NCBI GenBank assembly: GCA_963576475.1
Contig: OY754982.1
Location: forward strand, 13,412,501 to 13,476,500
DNA length: 64,000 nt
Reading direction: 5' to 3'
Source: Molanna angustata
Lineage: Eukaryota > Arthropoda > Insecta > Trichoptera > Molannidae
In this document: in pieces, positions 31,327 through 42,029 of the stretch
Layout of the letters: each line of letters opens with the position of its first letter
Numbering within the stretch: position 1 is the first letter of the stretch
Position numbers and translations under genes: made by a program
The notes under the pieces: model-generated
What the model saw: only the letters and a program-made list of their open reading frames with translations
What the model was told of the DNA's origin: nothing
Database searches by the model: none

Positions 31327-31770
31327 ATCTCAATAGAGACGAATTTGAAATTTTATATGTAGGAAAACCGGGAACTCTGTAGGAACTCAAGGCAACTACA
31401 GGGCTAATTACGACCTGTCATCGGCTGGTTTACGTGATCACTTTATACGCTTGCGCAACATTCACCAATTATGCCTTCTTATTGAATTCCCTTATCAATG
31501 CAATTTTGAAAGTTCTATGTATTTCAATAATGAGAAACTGATCGTTTGAAATTAGCTAAAAAACACCATCACCATCTGTGAATTAACGTAGAAACCTGTT
31601 TGTAACGCCATATATTGATTATAAATTGTTTTTTGTTTGAAAACGATGAAAGCAAGAGTTCCTAGTTCTCCTATAATATTCCAACTTCGTCTCTATTGAG
31701 ATTTGTCAAATATTTTGTGAAAAAAATATCATTGACTCCCGACAGGGAAACCCAATGTTTGTGTAGTATA
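31327..31770. repeat. Repeat family Y, copy with both inverted ends
   Basis: ATCTCAATAGAGACGAATTT at 31327 faces its inverse ending at 31702, giving a 376-bp unit. Beyond it lie GACTCCCGACAGGG and CCAATGTTTG. The internal order is reversed relative to the copy at 19239. Confidence 0.75.
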
Positions 31771-32329
31771 TGCAACTTTTAAAAAATATTGGAATATTTG
31801 AACTACATTTTTTTGTATTTTCATAATTTGTGTGCATTTTTATTTAGGTATATGTAAAAAAAGTACTTACATCTAGTCTACATTGTCACTTTATTGTCTT
31901 CTACTTCTTCACCGTGTTATATGTCATTTCACCTGTTTGTGAAGGTGAACTATCTTGTGAGGAGGAGGTACAACTGTCTTTCCATCTCTTCACATGTCTT
32001 CCGGGTAATCTTCTGTTGTTGGGTATTTCTGTCTTATACACAATATTATAAACTGAAAAATAAAAACACAATAACGAGAAAAATATCCGATGAAAAAAAC
32101 AAAGAAAGAGATGGAATGAGATAAACTACAAAGAACACACAATATATGTACCTACCTATTAGAAGAACTTTCTAAGTTAATATTCAGCACCTAACCAAAT
32201 AAAAGCGGCAAGACCAGACACTAGACACATTCCTTCACGCATTCTGGTGGATCTTTATAAATCTAAAATCTTTGTAGTATATGTTCACTTTTTTATTTCC
32301 CTACCAACTCCCGTCAAACAATGGAATCA

Positions 32330-32645
32330 AAACACTCATGATTACTCATATCATGGATATAATTATCATATCATATGGAGTTGTATAATATATAAAGATT
32401 TTATACAACTCTAAAAGATAAGTATAACCATGATATGGGTAATCATGAGAGTTTTGATAGCACCACTTGACCAATAATAACGGAACCGCTTGACTAATTA
32501 AAACGGAACCACTTGACCAATTAACGGAATCAAAACCATCATATGGAGTTCTATAATGTTAGGATATATGATAATTGTATCCATGATATGCGTAAAAATG
32601 GATGGTTTTGTTTCCGCCGGTTGATCAGACTTTCCCCCCCAGTTT
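32330..32645. mobile_element. Two MITE copies related to M1
   Basis: The first copy, about 32330-32470, has arms with ATCAAAACACTCATGATTAC and the inverse GTAATCATGAGAGTTTTGAT around TCATATCATGGATATAATTA. A second, about 32515-32645, has ATCAAAACCATCATATGGAG and ends in GCCGGTTGATCAGACTTTCC followed by seven C, the M1 terminus at 17676-17851. The two share a border and may be a nested or tandem pair. Confidence 0.65.
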
Positions 32646-32761
32646 TGTCTCAGGCGGTCTAAAATGTGTCGACACATCCTCGCACACCAAACGATAAAAT
32701 AAAAATGATAAAGATAAACCATTTTTGAATTATAAATTTGCTATAAACCACTTGTTTTTTG

Positions 32762-32820
32762 AGTCACTTCGCGACATGTTTCGGAAGCGCTGTCCTTCCA
32801 TCGACCGGCGTGTCGAGACT
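32762..32820 (-). ncRNA. Degenerate hammerhead-like motif, second PLE
   Basis: On minus: distal stem I AGUC/GACU, proximal CGC/GCG, core CGGUCGA (two changes from CUGANGA), one extra U, stem II GGAAG/CUUCC, GAA, palindrome ACAUGU, then C at the cleavage position. The layout equals 12285-12347, including the extra base, but the core changes should make it inactive. Confidence 0.45.
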
Positions 32821-33436
32821 AACATGTTGAATTTGTGTGTATCTGTCTGTGAAGCGAGGGGGTTGGCGGTTGAGGGTTGGTTGGGTTAGTGGGGGGAGGG
32901 AAGTTTTGTGAAGTGTTTTTGTTTTTGATGGGGAATATATTAAGTATTGGAGAAGTGTTATGAAAGGTATGGTTATTTATAAGTTTTATGCCGGAATTTA
33001 TGTGTTTATGTATTTCGAGCGTTTCGTAGTTGTTAAGTCGGTATCCTTTATTATGTGTTTCGTGCAATAGTTTTAGTTTGTGGTTATTGAATGAGTGATT
33101 AGTTTGGATAATGTGGTTAGCAAATTCTGAGAAATTATTGTTGTTTAAGCATCTTCTGTGTTCGTTAATTCTTATATTTAGGTTACGTGATGTCTGTCCT
33201 ATGTAGTGTTCATTACAGTCACCACATGTTATTCTATAAACTCCACTTTTTTCTTTGTAATTTCTTTTAGTTTTAGAATTTAATAATGATCTACTGATGT
33301 TGTTGTTGGTGTAAAATGCAGCTTTGATGCTAGTTGGCAGTGTATTTATTATTTTTATAGAAATAGGTCCTGTGCATAGAATTTTTCTCCATTTTTGTTC
33401 TGTATTTAGGTTGTTGGTGTTGAATGGATATATGTA
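32819..33436 (-). pseudogene. Second PLE: GIY-YIG endonuclease fragment
   Basis: Minus frame: LNTEQKWRKILCTGPISIKI, then KSGVYRITCGDCNEHYIGQT, SRNLNIRINEHRRCL, ANHIIQTNHSFN and a low-complexity Pro/Thr/Asn tail. GVY-x11-YIG, C-x-x-C and the R-x-N-E-H helix define the PLE-type GIY-YIG nuclease. It is a different PLE lineage from the 9.5-13 kb one, with low identity outside motifs. The 5' part (RT) is missing here; a short upstream segment follows in inverted orientation (33445-33530). Confidence 0.75.
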
Positions 33437-33444
33437 CACATCAT

Positions 33445-33530
33445 CCAACAAATCGCATTGAATAACGGCTACAATAACAAAATAATAGACAGCATACTCG
33501 ACAAAAAACAAAAACAAAAAACAACTGACC
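33445..33530 (+). pseudogene. Inverted upstream segment of the second PLE
   Basis: The plus strand reads QIALNNGYNNKIIDSILDKK, the A-x-N-N-G-Y...I...I-x-x-K-K block that precedes the GIY-YIG linker in PLEs (compare INIAKNNGYHEKTIRRMIKK in the protein at 9678-11597). It lies immediately beside the minus-strand fragment in the opposite orientation. Confidence 0.6.
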
Positions 33531-33549
33531 AATACATAGAAACTAGACC

Positions 33550-33632
33550 GCCGTGTATCTGTTGTGTACTTCAAACCGTGTATCTGTTGTGTAAAATGTG
33601 TATCTGTTGTGTACTTCAAAAAAGGTGTGTTG
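33550..33632. repeat. Short tandem word GTGTATCTGTTGTGTA
   Basis: Three copies near 33553, 33579 and 33598, with partly shared spacers (CTTCAAA). Placed at the outer edge of the inverted PLE segment. Confidence 0.7.
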
Positions 33633-33764
33633 TTTTAAGACGGTTATAGTCATTTCTCAAAATAAAAACATTTCAATATAGTATAACTTCATATATTTAT
33701 TAATTGAATAATCAAATTTCAATTTGCATTTAGTCAAGTACCATCAAGGCTAATACCATCTTAT

Positions 33765-34386
33765 ATTTATATATTTATTTATTTATTTATTTATTATATA
33801 TACGCCCTTAATAGGGCATTTACAAAAAAATACAGGATAAATAGAACAATGTAGGCACAACAAAACAACAATAAGTGTAAATACATCGATTATATAGGTA
33901 CATAATAAAAAAAACGTAGGTAGTTAAAGGAAGAACAATATAAAACAACATAATACAACATAATAAAAGAAAATAGAGGTAATGATAAAAAAAAACTAGA
34001 CATAAAAGAATAAAAAAATAAACAGTACTACATATTCAATTTAAACAACAAAAATAAACAAAGCAAAGTAAAAATCAAAAATTATAATATGCGTTAAGCA
34101 TCCTTTTGAAACAATCTATAGTGTGTACATTAAATATATCAACAGCACTATATTGGTTTCCAAGGCGGTGCAATCTATGTATTGGTGAGTTAATAATAAA
34201 GTTATTTCGAAGATTCTCTATATGAAAAGGTGCATTTTGACGTGAAGAAAACCTTGTAGGTACTCTGAATTTTATCATTTCAACTAGGTCAGGGGTGTCC
34301 AATATACCGTTGATTATTTTAAATAAACAAATTAAATCACAAATCGTTCTTCTGTTTGATAGTTTCGATAAATTTAAAATACTCAT
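33765..34386 (-). pseudogene. CR1/Jockey-group LINE C-terminus and 3' end
   Basis: The minus frame of 103 codons begins LNLSKLSNRRTICDLICLFK and continues IINGILDTPDLVE, FRVPTRFSSRQNAPFHI, NSPIHRLHRLGNQYSAVDIF and DCFKRML. R-R-x-x-x-D-L-x-x-L-x-K-I-I-N-G and S-P-x-x-R-L-x-R are hallmarks of the LINE tail domain (compare residues 840-930 of the protein at 50326-53181). The 3' untranslated part ends with GCCCTATTAAGGGC and an AAATA repeat (plus 33774-33800). 5'-truncated. Confidence 0.7.
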
Positions 34387-34389
34387 AAG

Positions 34390-34795
34390 AAAATCATAAT
34401 TTAATTTTTCTAAAGGAATGGATAATTTATAATTTACAAATCTTCAAAATTTATGTTAAACTCTTTCGACCCTCTATGTATGAGTGCACATTATAAAACG
34501 GTGACAATATTTATCTTTATCATTTTTATTTTATCGTTTGGTGTGCGAGGATACACACATATCTCTCATGCTTTATTTTACAAGGTATTGCACACCCACA
34601 CACATTTGGAGACTATGCCGCTGTGTTATATGGGTAATACATACATATGTACGTACAACTAAAACGTAAAACTATCGAACCTAGTATTGTGACAAATATT
34701 TTAATATTTTTGTATCATCTTGTATGTGCATAATCTTGAAACATAGTCTGAAAACAGTCTTTATTTTTTTTTATTTTTAGTGATGCCGAACACCA
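34390..34795. other. No recognisable feature
   Basis: AT-rich; no element ends seen. Confidence 0.4.
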
Positions 34796-34799
34796 TGGT

Positions 34800-34872
34800 A
34801 CAGGTGGTAAACCGTATGGCTTCTGTGCTGGCGTCCTAGGTTCAATCTCCAGCAGAAGAGAAATTTATTTTA
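34800..34872 (+). repeat. tRNA-like SINE head, family S1
   Basis: A degraded box A lies in CATGGTACAGGTGGTAAACC and a box B in TAGGTTCAATCTCC. The segment GGCTTCTGTGCTGGCGTCCT is shared with 57225-57300, followed in both by GAGAAATTTATTT. About 430 bp on, GAGCTGGAAACACTGGTTAG (35312) resembles GGGCTGGAAATACTGGTTCA at 57338, so body sequence may be shared too. Confidence 0.6.
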
Positions 34873-35519
34873 TGGGGCATAGGTATAAACCTTAAAACAC
34901 TAATTTCAAATAAATTTCCTCAAATATTTTGACCAGTGTGTTTATAGAAAAAAATATTTACAATATTTCTCTAGTGAATGTTCGTCATACAATTTAAAAA
35001 AAACCCCTTCATTCCCCTAAAAAAATACTAAAAATTTCCTTTTTTTTTCAATATTTTTAAAAAATTTCTCCATAACTATGTATCGAAGAAAAATGCTCAA
35101 AGAGCGAATAAATTCCAAGTTAATGACCGATATTTTTTTTATTTCAAGTAAGGTTTGACAATTAATGTAAGGTAAAAACAATTTGGAGTTTCCGATAATT
35201 TTAATCACTTTTTGAGACATGTTTAATATATCATGTTTTCAGTCACTAGATTCAGCGTTATAAGTCCTCTTAAATTTATTTCTCATAAAATTCTTGCTTT
35301 CTTGAGCTGGAAACACTGGTTAGTTGGATGAAATTGCCATACGGCAACAAACTCGCCTCTTGCGCATGTTACAAGGAAGTGTTTAGTATCTTTGATACTT
35401 TTCTAATGCTCTTAACACGCGAGTGCTGATATTTATATATTTCATCGTCTTAACTACGTCGTTCTAAAAACAATTGAATCAATAATGTATTACCTACTTA
35501 CTCTCCGTGTCCGGAATAC

Positions 35520-36285
35520 CATCAAATTAGATAACTCCAGTGCTCTGCCACCCGGATGCCGCTTTCCTTTGCTGTCACGGTGTCTTCATGTGTACATGTA
35601 ACTCCAATCAAGGGGCATGAGGGAGATCGCGACACCACTTCCACGCCAGTGATGCTATAGAACCCATTGGCCCTGTTCACCCCCGGACGCAGCCGCAACG
35701 TCGGACAACACAAATATCCACTATCTATCGGGTTAAACCACTGCCCCCGAGAATCCAACCTCAAACGGCGGGGCAACCGCTCAAGATCGGCAGCCGGGGC
35801 AAGCCCCTAGCACAACCGATCGAACGGAAGGGCTTGCCCCCGCACCCCTCGGTCCTCGTGTTGGCGTCCGAAGGCTTGGCGGGCTAACACCGTGGGCATC
35901 CGACGCAATCATCACCTGTCAGATTTGACGTCACAATTGTCAACACAGGATGTCTGACCCGACGTCTGCGCCAGCGGTGTGCCCTAACCAAACAACATTC
36001 GCCACAGTTGACGAGTCACTGCCGAGCGAGACTAAGGCGTTCGTCCTGCTCTTCTCTAAGTACAGAATTGACGAGGGCACAACAGCGTCGGCCGCCCACC
36101 CCCGCCTTTACTGCCTAGTCCCTTAGAGCCGATTTGTCCTGCACAGTGCTACACTCACAAGTATCTTCCTCTTTGAAGCCCCATTTTTGAGGTTACTGTA
36201 GCAGCAATCTCAAAAAACAATCGGGCGCCCCCTGGAAACGGCTGAATGCCGGCTAATCCTTTCACCACTGGAACAACACCAAAGA
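35520..36285. other. GC-rich island, probable old retroelement part
   Basis: Roughly 55% GC against about 30% around it, with abrupt edges. A minus frame of 84 codons (35522-35776) reads MPRRLRLDSRGQWFNPIDSG and ends IRVAEHWS; I recall similar strings as scattered repeats in insect genomes but cannot name the element. The rest has CpG-rich sequence without a long frame. The composition suits an untranslated region of an R1-like or other GC-rich LINE; this is a guess. Confidence 0.35.
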
Positions 36286-36299
36286 AAGAAAAAGAAACA

Positions 36300-36985
36300 A
36301 AGATGCAACTAAAACAAAGAATGTATTAAAAAAATAACGTTGGTATTAAAATAAAATCAAAATACTTTTACGAGAAATTCAATAAGTATATTATTTTAGA
36401 ATTATTTTCCTTTTTTTAAAGAACAAAAGGGTCATCAGAAGCATACCACTCCAGTTACAATCCCTCTTTAAATCTCATTACGAAATTGAATGCGTTCAAA
36501 AATATTTATAATAAAGTAATTAAACAACGAGCAAGTCTAAATAAACAAATGTAAACCCAGAAGAGTCTTGTAAAATGTTTTATTAAACAGAGTAATAAAA
36601 CACGCGAACAAATAAATTATAAGACATTTCAAGAGGAGTTGGAATGATACTGAAATATTTAATTGTACCCGCTGCAAAATAATACTATAAAACTTTGGGT
36701 TTTAATGGAAACAGGTTTACAATATCAAATACCAACGTGAGAGAAACGAAACTCATTACAATATGATCTATTATACATACAATATGTTGGTACCTGAATA
36801 ATATTTGTAGGTTGGTATCATATTTCAGAATAACAGATAACATTTTTATTTTTATTTTAATTCATTTTCTTGTTTTCTCTATGATTTCATATGTCAAAAA
36901 TATAAAAATGCTGTCAAGTTCTATAAAAATTGAGTTTCTTTTTAAATATATTCAAGAGAAGTGTAAATAATAACATTGATCGTGG
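36300..36985. other. No recognisable feature
   Basis: A-rich, AT-rich sequence; an A-rich run at 36285-36340 could be a retroposon tail for the GC-rich island. Confidence 0.4.
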
Positions 36986-36992
36986 TCGATAA

Positions 36993-37055
36993 TCGTGGCA
37001 GAGCAGTTCGCGCGCTGAGTTTGTTATCCAGCGAGTTCGAATCCTGCCACGAACG
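36993..37055 (+). repeat. tRNA-like sequence
   Basis: TCGTGGCAG and CTGCCACGA form perfect ends. Box A-like TGGCAGAGCAGTTCGCGCG and box B-like GAGTTCGAATCC lie between. The D and anticodon arms do not fold cleanly, so it is a tRNA-derived SINE head or tRNA relic. Confidence 0.55.
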
Positions 37056-37244
37056 ATTTCATTCACCTAAAGCACAAGCATTTATGCTTATTTTAGGGAA
37101 TGTATTATAATGTACCTATATATAATTTGGATGATTTATATAGCGCCTTTTTCGTGAATATCTCACATCAAGGGCGCTGAAAAATTGCTACAAGGAAATT
37201 TTCATTCTTTAAAAAAAATATAACAAAATTATAAGGATTTGTAA

Positions 37245-37440
37245 AGTGCCGTTATAAATTATAAGATTGAGGGTCGTAGAGGGGTTGGAAGAAAACAGCT
37301 TTCCTGGCTGCGAAACATCCGCGAATGGACCGATATAAGAACTGTGGAGGAGCTGTTTCGCACTGCACAGGACAGGGAGGCTTTCTTTATGGTGGTCGTC
37401 AACGCCGGGGGGACCTGATATGACACAAGAAGAAGAAGAA
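37245..37440 (+). pseudogene. LINE C-terminal tail (GRKQLSWLRNIREW type)
   Basis: The plus strand reads KIEGRRGVGRKQLSWLRNIR, EWTDIRTVEELFRTAQDREA and FFMVVVNAGGT, then a stop and a GAAGAAGAAGAA tail. GRRGVGRKQLSWLRN and the closing V-x-N repeat are a common C-terminus of insect LINE copies. 5'-truncated with no catalytic motifs. Confidence 0.7.
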
Positions 37441-38105
37441 AGTGCCGTTAAGTGATACAAGATCACTCCAAGGGCGCTATAGCTTATTTGTTGGCTATAC
37501 GATTCAAGCCAGTCTTAACTAGTCTCCAGAAATGTGTCAATGCTCTGAGCTCCACATATGTCAAGGGGCAATTAATTATTCTTTAATGCCCCGTTCACAT
37601 TGAAACCGCGATCATAATAAGCCGCATCATTGACTCTGTCCAATTCTTTTAAACAGTTGGTATTTTGTGATCCAGATTATATCGATGTAAGCTGTCTTCC
37701 TGATGGAACATTCTTTTGACACGGTTCTTGAATGCAGTGTGAAGCCAAGTCGTTTGAAGCCTTAAACACCATCATCAGGTATACCTACCTTATATTCTAC
37801 TCGTTCTGGACATTTAAACCAGTGCAGTTCGATAAGAAGAGGTGTTATGTGACATATTTTGTCAGCTGCATATATTAACCTCACAGCTGCGTTGAATACT
37901 ATTTGTAATCCATCAAGCTGATACCTGTTGTAATTCGTCTTCTTCTCAGTGATCTTTCTATTGCTGGATCTAGGCCTCAACTTTTTCCACCTTTCTCTAT
38001 CCTGAGCATCTCTGTACCACTTGTTGAAATGTTGGTACTTTATACAAATGGAAAACGTATTATGGAAAATTAAGTCTAGGCCACAACCCACTCTTTTGAA
38101 TATTT

Positions 38106-38645
38106 CATAATATGATAACGTCTGCTTTAAAAAGAATATTGTTTATTTGGTTTTCATCAATTTCATTCGAGAATGCAAGAAGGAAACTAGTAAGAACATA
38201 TTTTAATATAACTTATGTATCACAAATAATGTAATGCCCTATAACATGTTATACCATTAGTCATTTATAGGATTTCACTAACGCGTAATATACAAACTTC
38301 TGCTTTGAAGAGAATACGGTTTTTTTGGTTTTTAATAAAATAACATCAATTTCATTTGAGAATGTAATAAGGAAACTAGTAAGAACATATTGTGATATGA
38401 CTTACATATGTATCACAAAAAATGTAATGCCGTAAAACATGTTATACGATTAGTTATTTATAGGATTTCACTAACGTCTAATATACAAACTTCTGCTTTG
38501 AAGAGAATACGGTTTATTTGGTTTAAAAAATAACTTCAATTTCATTCAAGAATGCAATAAGAACATATTGTGATATGACTCATCACAAAAAAAATGTAAT
38601 GCCTTATAATATGTTATACGATTAGTTATTTATAGGATATCACAC
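38106..38645. repeat. Tandem repeat, about 193-bp unit, three copies
   Basis: Blocks AATATACAAACTTCTGCTTT, GAGAATACGGTTT, GGAAACTAGTAAGAACATAT and TATTTATAGGATTTCACTAA recur. The block GGATTTCACTA lies at 38270 and 38463 (193 bp apart), and the third, shorter unit ends near 38643. No coding frame. Confidence 0.8.
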
Positions 38646-38649
38646 TTTA

Positions 38650-40035
38650 TTTGTGAGAATTCATATCACTATACGCTCATACTGCAAATATACCTTTGAA
38701 CCTACTGTTAGAAAGGAGAACAATGTCATTGTGATTTTGAAATTTATTTCTGTTACAATATTACGGACCAACTCGTAATTCATATTTATTAACAAATAAC
38801 AGCAATTTAACGATAATAATTTCCCCCCTTAAAGTTCTGGCACACCCAACTATTCAAAACAAACAACCAGCGACCGTACATTGTAAGTAAATACCCATCA
38901 AGAGACAGGAGCAAGGAATTCTCCAAAGTCAGACACCGACCGGGTCAATTCTAACGCAATCTTGTATCGCGTGATGTAACCTTAATCTTGGCACATTCTC
39001 AATCTCCAAACATTCTAAAGTCTACAACCTCTACGGATTACGGTGTCCGTGATGTTATCTAGATCAAATAACAACCATACATGGTTCATTGTGTATCGCT
39101 ATTACTGTGACCACACGAGCCCCCCCCCCCCCCTTCATCTCTCAACTCATAATATATCTTAACTTGAAAACAATTTATATTAACTTACAATCAGAATATT
39201 TCAGCCGGCGAACTTGGAACAATACATTTCAAATTTATATTATTGTAGGCGTGTACCATAATTATATTATAACATCACACTGTCTAAGCTTTTGATAATG
39301 TTAGAATTATGAACATAGCAAATTAAATAATCTACCATAATTATTTCGATGTGGTCTACGGACAGTGATTTCGAATGCGAAAGAGCGATGATGTAAACAT
39401 CGATTTTCTCGAAACTAGATTTTCACGAATTAAAATATTTCGCAGGTTTTACCTAGTCATTGAATAGGTACTTTAACGATTTTTTTTCGGTGAATTCTCG
39501 ATAAGAATTAGGAATTTCATCGTTTTATAAATATATATTTTTCAATGTAGTCAGGTTATTGCAACGATTATTTACCGAGCGTTTTGTACCTAATAAGAAT
39601 TGTCAGATAAATCTAAAAAGTGTTGGAATAGGGATGAGATTATGAGGTTTTGAAATAGGCAGATACCTACAATTTAACGAATGGAACCTAATTGATATGG
39701 ATTAGTTGAATGCTTATTGAATTCGATTATTAATCATTTTGTTATCATTAGAGACAAAAAATAGTGGTTTCTAAACATACCGAATCAAATAACTCACTCG
39801 TGATTGAAACAAAACAATTAAACAATTCACTATTGAAACAAAAGAATAAGTTACAAAATAATGAATCCCATTGATTGAGAATAACAAAGTTATCACAGCA
39901 GGGCTACTTATTACATGAACTTAATATGTAGCCCTGCTATGCGTGCAAACGTGTGCATCACTGATGAGCGTTGGCTTTCTGTTACGAAATCTGGCGCCTG
40001 TTTACTTCGACTTCACCCAGAAACGAATGAAGATA
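38650..40035. other. No gene; a poly-C run and one hairpin
   Basis: 14 consecutive C at 39120-39133, rare at this base composition. At 39898-39942 AGCAGGGCTAC faces GTAGCCCTGCT across a 20-base loop. The rest is AT-rich without identifiable elements. Confidence 0.5.
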
Positions 40036-40228
40036 ATGACTATATTATTTAACAGATTTTTAATTATCTCAATAGAGACGAAGTTGGAATATTTATTGTA
40101 GGAGAACCGGGAAATCTAATTAATTAAACTAATTAAAAATCTGTTAAAAAATATCTTTGACTCCCGACAGGGAAAAAAATCCAATGTTTGCGCATATGCA
40201 ATAATAAATATATTCGACTATATTATGC
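40036..40228. repeat. Family Y remnant with only its two ends
   Basis: TTAACAGATTTTTAATTATC, then TCTCAATAGAGACGAAGTTG, GGAGAACCGGGAAATC, a short bridge, then GACTCCCGACAGGG and TTTGCGCATATGCAATAATA. GACTATATTAT stands at both borders (about 40038 and 40217), an 11-bp candidate target duplication. The interior of the unit is deleted. Confidence 0.75.
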
Positions 40229-40312
40229 TCCTTCCTCGAACACGAGATCCAATCTCAACCGAGGGATGAATATTCTCAATATTACCATAATTTAAGAAAT
40301 TATACTATTATT

Positions 40313-40560
40313 TTTTATTTTATTTTATTTTTAATATATTTTATAATACAATTAATATATAAATTCACTAGTAATAATATTCTTACATATTTTTCCCTGC
40401 AGTACCTCATCAAAAAGATAACAATCTTGTGCTTGATGAGGGAAGCACTTATAACAAAATAAAAAGTATCAATACAAAGCAAAGTCAACATAAAAGTAAA
40501 AGTAATTAAATCAAATCATACATGAACAAAAAAAAAATCAAATAAACATCATAAAAAGGT
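40313..40560 (-). mobile_element. LINE 3' end (hairpin plus A-rich tail)
   Basis: On minus, a CCCTCATCAAGCACAAGA / TTTTTGATGAGG hairpin (plus 40405-40445) precedes an AT-rich stretch ending in AAAATAAAATAAAAAATAA (plus 40310-40330). It resembles in design the ends at 29113 and 33765. Confidence 0.45.
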
Positions 40561-40619
40561 TGAAAATAAATGAAAAAGAAGAATACTCAAACTATGAAAT
40601 ATTATTTTTGATAACTTTT

Positions 40620-40825
40620 TATGTAATGTATTATTTTTAATGTATGTATTTTTTTTGCTTTATTCTTTGATATATTCTTGCTAACTTCTATATAAATCAA
40701 TGTTTTGTTTTATTTTTTTGCTTAATTGTTTGATATATTCTTGCTTACTTCTATATAAATTATTGTATTGTTTTTTTTTTTTGCTTGATTGATTGATGTG
40801 TTCTTGTTTACTTATATATAAATCA
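40620..40825. repeat. Tandem repeat, about 65-bp unit, three copies
   Basis: TTGATATATTCTTGC, ACTTCTATATAAAT and TTTTTTTGCTT recur three times, the last with TTGATGTGTTCTTG. Confidence 0.75.
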
Positions 40826-40914
40826 TGTTATATAGAATGCATGCTGTCTCGAAAACTGAATGAAATACGATGCAAATACTATATAAATACCTAATATGTA
40901 TTAATGTGATTGTG

Positions 40915-41035
40915 CAATATTCCACCTCGGTATAGGCTAAGCCTAGTGAGGTGGATCTATATAATATGTAAAAAATATGATTTTGTATGTTATAATAAAT
41001 AAATAAAAAATAAAATAAAAAAAATTATTTGTTAA
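40915..41035 (+). mobile_element. LINE or SINE 3' end with conserved hairpin
   Basis: CCACCTCGGTATAGGCTAAG, then CCTAGTGAGGTGG: stems CCACCTC/GAGGTGG and AGGCT/AGCCT. It is followed by TATATAATATG and an AAATA-type repeat to 41030. It shares the core block with 14850-14915 and 45064-45100. Confidence 0.55.
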
Positions 41036-41276
41036 TTATATTATTTTCTTTTTGTAAAGTAATAATTCTGTATATATTATATTTTGTTTGGTTTTGTATG
41101 TCTCCTACACACGAATGCTTGCACTCTGGTAAAGAGAAATATTTTTTTTTGCATTGTTTTCTTTTTTTTATTGTGTTTTTTATAGTGTAATATACATTTA
41201 GTAACTATAAAAGAATTGTAATAATTGAATTATTATATTCCTTTGTATTTTTCCCTTTCACAAATTAAAAATTAAA

Positions 41277-41726
41277 ATGGAACTGATGGTCTTCCTGCCA
41301 CCAATGTTTCTCAATGTTGACGTTTCTCTGCGACTCCTGGTCAACATGGTAAATATATCTACTCCCATGCCAATACCTACATACATACCTATATGTGTGT
41401 ACACGAATCATTCTGTTCCCAACGGATTTGATTTGCCTTTGATGAGTGTCGTGCTTGGACTTAATTGCAACTGGCCACTTACACAAGTGATACCTTACTA
41501 TCAACTTACTAACAACAAAACAGCTAACTCCACACCCTTGTACGGGGTTTCTCCAAAGTTTATTTATTTAGACCATAATATTACAAGTGGGTTGTGCTCA
41601 CTACGAAGTCACTCCACAAAGCATTCAAATTTTGTATGGAAAATTTGCAGCATTTCTCAAAATTGTTTGTTTAATTATTTTGATAATTCTTCAACGCCAT
41701 TTTATGAACGTGATGTGCCTTTGTGA
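41277..41726 (+). CDS. Unrecognised open frame
   Basis: 149 codons from ATG. Start MELMVFLPPMFLNVDVSLRL; later NHSVPNGFDLPLMSVVLGLN. There is no motif I know. A GTAAAT after the codon for NM at about 41349 could be a splice donor, which would make only the first 25 codons exonic; nothing supports an acceptor. Length alone is mildly above chance at this base composition. Confidence 0.15.
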   Translation: MELMVFLPPMFLNVDVSLRLLVNMVNISTPMPIPTYIPICVYTNHSVPNGFDLPLMSVVLGLNCNWPLTQVIPYYQLTNNKTANSTPLYGVSPKFIYLDHNITSGLCSLRSHSTKHSNFVWKICSISQNCLFNYFDNSSTPFYERDVPL

Positions 41727-41926
41727 CAATTTGAAATAAACAATATTAGATTTAAAGTTTCCTGAGCTTGGGGTCACTTTGAAATAGTTGACAAATAAAA
41801 AAATTGAGAAGCTCTGATCATTATATCCTTCAAAATCTAATGGGGTCTAAGCGAGTATTAGATTTACAAATTTGCAAATTTGAAAAGAATCGCCGTACAT
41901 ATTACATAGCACGTGGCATAAATGAC

Positions 41927-42026
<100 letters not shown>

Positions 42027-42029
42027 TAC

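Noticed and set aside
36993..37055. Functional tRNA gene
   Set aside because: Boxes A and B and matching ends are present, but the D and anticodon arms do not fold and the length is short.
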